Source: DAOTYX01 sp034434635
Lineage (GTDB): Bacteria > Chloroflexota > Anaerolineae > B4-G1 > DUEL01
Assembly (NCBI GenBank): GCA_034434635.1
Contig: DAOTYX010000030.1
Coordinates: 1-9,205, forward strand
Length of the DNA: 9,205 bases
Direction: 5' to 3'
Under the pieces are notes generated by a model. It was not told the DNA's origin and made no database searches. It saw only the letters and a list, made by a program, of their open reading frames with translations. This document shows, one piece after another, positions 4,637-9,205 of this stretch; the first letter of the stretch is position 1; every line of letters begins with the position of its first letter. The translations under genes were made by a program, and so were the position numbers.

Positions 4637-7393
4637 GTGAAGAACATCACCGTCATTGGCGTGGGCTACGTGGGACTGGTCACCGGCGCCTGCTTCGCCG
4701 ACCTGGGAAACCGGGTTGTGTGCCTGGACATCAACGCGGAGCGCATCGAACGGCTCAAGCAGGGCATCATGCCCATCTACGAGCCAGGGCTGGAGGAACT
4801 GGTCGAGCGCAACGTCCGCGCCCAGCGGCTCTTCTTCACCACCTCCTACGCCGAAGCGCTGCGCGAGGCGGAGTTCGCCTTCATCGCCGTCGGCACGCCC
4901 GAGGGGGTGGACGGGGAGGCCGACCTGCGCTACGTACGCATGGCCGCCGAGTCCATCGCCGACGTGCTCGACCACCCCATCATCATCGTCAACAAGTCCA
5001 CCGTGCCCGTGGGCACCGGCGACTGGGTGGCCGACATCATCCGCGCCCGCCGCGGCGACGGCCCGGAGTTTGCCGTCGTCTCCTGCCCGGAGTTCCTGCG
5101 CGAGGGTTCCGCCATCAGTGACTTCATGAACCCCGACCGGGTGGTGCTGGGCTCGCTGAACCGCGAGGCGGCGGAGAAGGTGGCCCAACTCCACCTCCCG
5201 CTACGCACCACCATCATGATCACCGACCTGCGCACGGCGGAGATGATCAAGTACGCCTCCAACGCCTTCCTGGCCACGCGCATTTCCTTCATCAACGAGA
5301 TCGCCAACATCTGCGAGGCCGTCGGCGCGGACGTGAAGGAGGTCGCCACCGGCATGGGGTACGACCGGCGCATCGGACGCGGCTTCCTGGACGCGGGATT
5401 GGGGTACGGCGGTTCCTGTTTCGAGGGAGATGAGACCGTCTTCATCCTCAACAGCCCAACGGTCGCCGGTGAACCGCTGCGACAGATCTTCGCCGAGTCC
5501 GGCCAGCCCTTCCAGGGGGACGTCGTACAGGTCGCGCAGCCGGGAAGCCGGCAGGTGGTAGCATTCGACCTGGCGACGGGCCGCCCAATGTTGGCCGAGG
5601 TCACCGCTGTCACGCGCCGGCCATACGCCGGGACGATGGTGCGTATCGTGACCAGCATGGGGCGTGCCCTGCGTCTCACCGCCGACCACCCGGTCATCCT
5701 GCAGGCTGATGACGGGTTCCGCGTCGTGCCCGCCGCCGCCGTCCAGCCCGGCGACCAACTGCCGACGTTGTGTGACCTGCCGGCACTGGAGCCGGTGGAC
5801 AGCCTGAACCTCGTCGAACTGCTGCGGGATACACCGCTGGAGGCCGATGTCCACGTCTCGCCCGTTGACGACTCGTTCACCCGCCTGTACCCACAGTTCG
5901 CCCCTCACATCCCGCCTGAAATCCTGCGCCACCCGGTCAAAATCCGCCGTCACAACCGTATGCCCCTGCGCCTGTTCCGCCACCTGACCACATTGGGCGT
6001 GTTAGACGTCCCGGCCGAGCGGCTACAACTGCACACCGCCAGGGGCACCGCAACCAAGATCAACGGTGTGATCCCGGTGGATGAGGACTGGATGCGCTTG
6101 CTGGGCTACTATCTGGCCGAGGGCTTCGTCAGCCAGGATGTGGGACGTGCGGGGGCCGTGCGCGAACGGGTGGGATTCACCTTCCACGAGGACGACAGAG
6201 AATACATCGCCGATGTGGAGCAGATCCTGCTGCGTCTGGGTCTCCGGTTCAGTGAGCGCCGAAGCGGTTCAAACTCCCTGAGCGTGGTGGTCTCTTCGCG
6301 TGTTTTCGCCTGGCTGATCCGGGACGTGCTCCGCTGCGGCACGCGCTCCGATAACAAGGCCCTGCCCAGGCTGGCCTTCAACGTCCCAGAGGCGCTGCGG
6401 CACGAACTGCTGCGGGGCGTCTTCAGCGGCGACGGCGCCGTGACCCTTGTGCAGCGCGGCGGAAACCTGATGCTGGAGTACGCCACGGTGAGCAAGTCAC
6501 TGGCCGACGGTTTGGCCTTCCTGATGCAGACGCTGGGCATTGTCCCTTCGCTCCGCCAGCGATGGATGAACAAGTCCAGACAGGTCGCCTATGTCCTGCG
6601 CGTGAGCGGCTACGGCCAGTTGGCGGCGCTGCAGGACCTGTTTGGCGAGCAGCAACGGACCAGGATCGCGACGGTCTTGAGCGGGTACCAGCGTCACATT
6701 CGACAGCGCGGCTTCACCCGCCAGGGTTCATACGCCCTGTTGACTGTACGGAGGGTAGAGCACGAGCAGGTTGAAACCGAGGTCTACAGCCTGGAGACCA
6801 GTAGCGGGACGCTGATCGCCTCATCGGGCCTGATCTGCCACAACTGCTTCCCCAAGGACGTCAAAGCCCTGGCCCATATGGCCGCTACGCACGGCCGGCC
6901 TCCCCGTCTCCTCAACGCGGTGATGGAGATCAACGCCGGGCAGCGCCGCCAGGTGGTGAGCAAACTGCGCGAGGCGCTGGGCACGCTACAGGGCACCACC
7001 ATCGGCCTGTTGGGGCTGGCCTTCAAGCCCAACACCGACGACATGCGCGAGGCCCCCTCCGTCGCCATCGCCCAGGCCCTCCTGGCCGAAGGGGCCCATG
7101 TGCGCGCCTACGACCCCGTGGCGATGGAGAACGCCCGGCGCATGCTGCCAGACGTGGAGATGGCCTCCGACCCCTACACCCTGGCCGAGGGCTGCGACGC
7201 GCTGGTGGTGGTGACCGAGTGGAACGAGTTCAAGAACCTGAACCTGCAACAGGTGCGCGACCAGATGCGCCGCCCGGTGCTGATAGACGGGCGGAACATC
7301 TATGACCCCGAAACCACCCGTGCCCTGGGCTTCATTTACATCGGCATGGGCCGCGGCTTCAACAAGTCGAACGCAGACGACACGAAGAGGTAA
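4637..7393 (+). CDS. ugd: UDP-glucose 6-dehydrogenase precursor, split by an intein
   Basis: The enzyme oxidises UDP-glucose to UDP-glucuronate with two NAD+, supplying precursors for cell-surface polysaccharide. The precursor has 918 residues; removing the intein (residues 261-736) leaves 442, the normal family length. N-extein landmarks are the NAD-binding GVGYVG (8-13), Asp31 after the second strand, VGTPEG, NKSTVPVGT with Thr122, CPEFLREG with Glu152, and MIKYASNAF with Lys205 and Asn209. The C-extein begins with the catalytic Cys (precursor 737, mature 261) in CFPKD and has GLAFKPNTDDMREAPS, VTEWNEF and DGRNIYDP. I chose GTG 4637 because it gives the usual VKNITVIGVGYVG start and has AGGAG 7 nt upstream; the ATG at 4526 precedes the promoter and adds 37 unrelated residues. 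The next gene starts 2 nt after the stop. Confidence 0.95.
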   Translation: MKNITVIGVGYVGLVTGACFADLGNRVVCLDINAERIERLKQGIMPIYEPGLEELVERNVRAQRLFFTTSYAEALREAEFAFIAVGTPEGVDGEADLRYVRMAAESIADVLDHPIIIVNKSTVPVGTGDWVADIIRARRGDGPEFAVVSCPEFLREGSAISDFMNPDRVVLGSLNREAAEKVAQLHLPLRTTIMITDLRTAEMIKYASNAFLATRISFINEIANICEAVGADVKEVATGMGYDRRIGRGFLDAGLGYGGSCFEGDETVFILNSPTVAGEPLRQIFAESGQPFQGDVVQVAQPGSRQVVAFDLATGRPMLAEVTAVTRRPYAGTMVRIVTSMGRALRLTADHPVILQADDGFRVVPAAAVQPGDQLPTLCDLPALEPVDSLNLVELLRDTPLEADVHVSPVDDSFTRLYPQFAPHIPPEILRHPVKIRRHNRMPLRLFRHLTTLGVLDVPAERLQLHTARGTATKINGVIPVDEDWMRLLGYYLAEGFVSQDVGRAGAVRERVGFTFHEDDREYIADVEQILLRLGLRFSERRSGSNSLSVVVSSRVFAWLIRDVLRCGTRSDNKALPRLAFNVPEALRHELLRGVFSGDGAVTLVQRGGNLMLEYATVSKSLADGLAFLMQTLGIVPSLRQRWMNKSRQVAYVLRVSGYGQLAALQDLFGEQQRTRIATVLSGYQRHIRQRGFTRQGSYALLTVRRVEHEQVETEVYSLETSSGTLIASSGLICHNCFPKDVKALAHMAATHGRPPRLLNAVMEINAGQRRQVVSKLREALGTLQGTTIGLLGLAFKPNTDDMREAPSVAIAQALLAEGAHVRAYDPVAMENARRMLPDVEMASDPYTLAEGCDALVVVTEWNEFKNLNLQQVRDQMRRPVLIDGRNIYDPETTRALGFIYIGMGRGFNKSNADDTKR
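5417..6844 (+). mobile_element. Intein with LAGLIDADG homing endonuclease inside ugd
   Basis: The 476-residue intein starts at Cys261 (CFEGDETVFI, block A) and ends with CHN just before Cys737, so all standard splicing residues are present: Cys1, the block B TADH motif (348-351, His351), penultimate His735, terminal Asn736 and a Cys at +1. Block F (TEVYSLE) has Ser718 where many inteins have Asp. The endonuclease has two LAGLIDADG-type motifs, LLGYYLAEGF (488-497, acidic Glu495) and LLRGVFSGDG (591-600, acidic Asp599), with Lys574 in NKALPRLAFN as the likely block D lysine; both acidic residues survive, so it appears active. In the first 95 codons or so, I counted about 17 ending in A or T, against about 8 in a similar stretch of N-extein, consistent with separate origin. 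Archaeal UGD inteins are known, for example in Methanocaldococcus jannaschii. Confidence 0.95.
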
Positions 7394-7395
7394 GC

Positions 7396-8688
7396 ATGGG
7401 TGAGATCATCAAGACCCGGCTGGACAACGGGTTGACCGTGCTCCTGAAGGAGATGCACACCGCTCCAGTGGCCAGTTTCTGGGTCTGGTACCGCGTGGGC
7501 AGCGGCAGGGAACACGGCGGCATCACCGGCATCTCCCACTGGGTGGAGCACATGCTCTTCAAGGGCACCCCCCGCTGGCCGAAGGGCGCAGCCGACAAGG
7601 CCATCTCCCGCGAGGGTGGCCTCTGGAACGGCGCCACCTGGTACGACTTCACCACCTACTACGCCACCCTGCCCGCGGAGCGGATCGAACTGGAGATCCA
7701 GATCGAGGCCAGCCGCATGCACGAAGCGCTCTTCGAGCCGACGGAGGTGGAGGCGGAGCGCACGGTCATCATCAGCGAACGCCAGGGGGCGGAGAACGAC
7801 CCACAGTTCCTGCTAGAAGAGGAAGTCATCGCCGCCGCCTTCCGCGTCCACCCCTACGGCCACGAGACGCTGGGCGAGATATGCGACCTGGAGCACATGA
7901 CCCGCGACGACCTCTACCGCCACTACCGCGCCTACTACGCGCCCAACAACGCCATCGCCGTGGCGGTGGGGGACTTCAAGGCCGAGGAGATGCTGGAACG
8001 GATCCGTCACCATTTCGCCCACCTGCCGCCGGGCGAACCGCCTCCTGCCTTTCACCCGGTCGAGCCGCCCCAGCGCGGCGAACGGCGCGTCACGCTGGAG
8101 GGGGAGGGCAACACCGCCTACCTCTCCGTCGCCTTCCACGCCCCACCGGCCACCCACCCCGACTTCTACCCCCTGGTCGTGCTGGATACCGTGCTCACCG
8201 GCGCCAGCGGAATGTCCCTCTTTGGCGATGGGGGAAGCAACAAGACCTCGCGTCTCTACCGCGCCCTGGTGGACACGGAACTGGCCACCGACATCTCCGG
8301 CAACCTTATCCCCACGGTGGACCCCTTCCTGTACACCTTCTCCGCCACCGTCCGCACCGGCCACACCCCTGCCGAGGTGGAGGAGCGGCTGTGGGTGGAA
8401 CTGGAGCGCGCTGCGTCCGCTCCCATCACCGACGAGGAGTTCACCAAAGCGCTCAAGCAGGCCAAGGCGCACTTCGCCTACGCCAGCGAATCCATTACCG
8501 GGCAGGCCTTCTGGCTGGGCTGGAGCGAGGTCTTCGCCGATTACCGGTGGTTCGAGGGCTACCTGGAACGGCTGAGCGCCGTCACCCCGACAGAAGTCCA
8601 GCGGGTGGCAGGGGAAATCCTCCGCCGCAGCAACGCGACGGTGGGGTGGTATGTCAATCAAGAAGAGCCTCGACCGGCAGGTTCATAA
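7396..8688 (+). CDS. M16B family zinc metallopeptidase, catalytic subunit
   Basis: The 430-residue protein belongs to the pitrilysin/mitochondrial-processing-peptidase family. The inverted zinc motif HxxEH is intact as H48-W-V-E51-H52 within GISHWVEHMLFKGT, and Glu128 in ERTVIISE, 76 residues after H52, is at the right distance to be the third zinc ligand. The second domain is recognisable from TSRLYRALVDTELA onward. Length is typical of a single-chain M16B half, which dimerises to enclose peptides. No signal peptide is seen, so the enzyme is probably cytoplasmic. The ATG is 2 nt after the ugd stop, with AGAGG in the end of ugd 5 nt upstream, so translation is likely coupled. The following gene encodes an M16 homologue without the zinc motif, the expected partner. 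Confidence 0.93.
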   Translation: MGEIIKTRLDNGLTVLLKEMHTAPVASFWVWYRVGSGREHGGITGISHWVEHMLFKGTPRWPKGAADKAISREGGLWNGATWYDFTTYYATLPAERIELEIQIEASRMHEALFEPTEVEAERTVIISERQGAENDPQFLLEEEVIAAAFRVHPYGHETLGEICDLEHMTRDDLYRHYRAYYAPNNAIAVAVGDFKAEEMLERIRHHFAHLPPGEPPPAFHPVEPPQRGERRVTLEGEGNTAYLSVAFHAPPATHPDFYPLVVLDTVLTGASGMSLFGDGGSNKTSRLYRALVDTELATDISGNLIPTVDPFLYTFSATVRTGHTPAEVEERLWVELERAASAPITDEEFTKALKQAKAHFAYASESITGQAFWLGWSEVFADYRWFEGYLERLSAVTPTEVQRVAGEILRRSNATVGWYVNQEEPRPAGS

Positions 8689-8696
8689 GGAGAATT

Positions 8697-9205
8697 ATGT
8701 CCATTCCTGGGCCGGAGGACATCGTCCGTACAGAACTGCCTAATGGCATCGTCCTGCTGGTGCGCGAGAACCACGCCAGCCCTTCGGTGGTGGTGAGCGG
8801 CTATCTGGTCGCGGGAGGGCGGGACGAGACGGCCGAACAGGCGGGGCTGGCCGCCTTCACCGCGGGCATGCTCACTCGCGGCACCACCCGCCGCACCTTC
8901 GACCAGATTTACGAAGCGGTGGAGTCGGTCGGCGCCAGCCTGGGCCTCTCCGCTGGCGTCCATCACACCGGTTTCGGGGCCAAGAGCCTGGCGGAGGACC
9001 TGCCGCTGGTGCTGGATGTGCTGGCCGACGTGCTGCGCAACCCCACCTTCCCCGCCGAGGAGACGGAGAAACTGCGGGGCGAGATCCTCACCGACCTGGA
9101 GGAGCGCACCCACGACACACAACGCATGGCCGGGCTGACCTTCTACGAACTGGCCTACCCGCCGGAGCACCCCTACCACCGCAGCCTGGCCGGCTATCCG
9201 GAGAC
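8697..9205 (+). CDS. M16B family protein, non-catalytic partner (3' end outside the window)
   Basis: About 169 codons are visible before the window ends. The protein starts MSIPGPEDIVRTELPNGIVL and follows the M16 fold (LVRENHASPSVVVSGYLVAG, then EAVESVGASLGLSAG, then AEETEKLRGEILTDLEE). At the zinc motif it reads GLAAFTAGMLTRGT: both His and the Glu of HxxEH are replaced (Ala53, Ala56, Gly57), so it cannot bind zinc in the normal way. In M16B heterodimers such as mitochondrial processing peptidase the inactive chain helps bind substrate, and the same role is likely here. AAGGAG lies 4 nt before the ATG, and the gap to the preceding stop is 8 nt. The C-terminal half, where substrate-binding residues would be found, is not visible. 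Confidence 0.9.
   Translation, partial: MSIPGPEDIVRTELPNGIVLLVRENHASPSVVVSGYLVAGGRDETAEQAGLAAFTAGMLTRGTTRRTFDQIYEAVESVGASLGLSAGVHHTGFGAKSLAEDLPLVLDVLADVLRNPTFPAEETEKLRGEILTDLEERTHDTQRMAGLTFYELAYPPEHPYHRSLAGYPE

Overview
The window is GC-rich bacterial chromosomal DNA with strong third-position G/C preference in its main genes. The gene set (a hicB-hicA toxin-antitoxin pair, an ABC exporter half-transporter, a YghO-like acyltransferase, a UDP-glucose 6-dehydrogenase and paired M16B peptidases), the codon style and the palindromic intergenic repeats suggest a Chloroflexota bacterium of the Anaerolineae/Caldilineae type. That placement is inference from general resemblance, not from a marker gene.

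Layout. Positions 1-296 (minus strand) hold a sigma70-type promoter, a 13-bp palindrome at the expected start of transcription, a 58-codon ORF with a hydrophobic stretch, and, overlapping it by ATGA, the first 24 codons of a gene that leaves the window. Positions 297-623 hold no convincing gene. Positions 624-1093 (minus) carry hicB followed by hicA, with a good extended -10 promoter and an imperfect palindrome over its predicted start site. Positions 1094-1369 hold a long inverted repeat, a second small hairpin and a forward promoter placed so close to the next ATG that the mRNA should be leaderless. Positions 1370-4273 (plus) are a two-gene unit: an ABC exporter subunit and a GNAT-fold protein. 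Positions 4274-4636 are non-coding and contain a remarkable 29-bp imperfect hairpin followed by an extended -10 promoter. Positions 4637-9205 (plus) are a tightly spaced unit: ugd, a catalytic M16 peptidase, and a second M16 homologue cut by the window edge.

The main discovery is in ugd. Its reading frame is 918 codons, about twice the normal size, because a 476-residue intein with an apparently intact LAGLIDADG endonuclease interrupts it immediately before the active-site cysteine. Splicing would join GYGGS to CFPKD and give an ordinary 442-residue UDP-glucose dehydrogenase, so the enzyme should be inactive until the intein leaves. The spliced enzyme would oxidise UDP-glucose to UDP-glucuronate for surface polysaccharides. 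The two M16 proteins look like the active (HxxEH) and inactive (motif lost) halves of an M16B heterodimeric peptidase; their tie to ugd is only positional.
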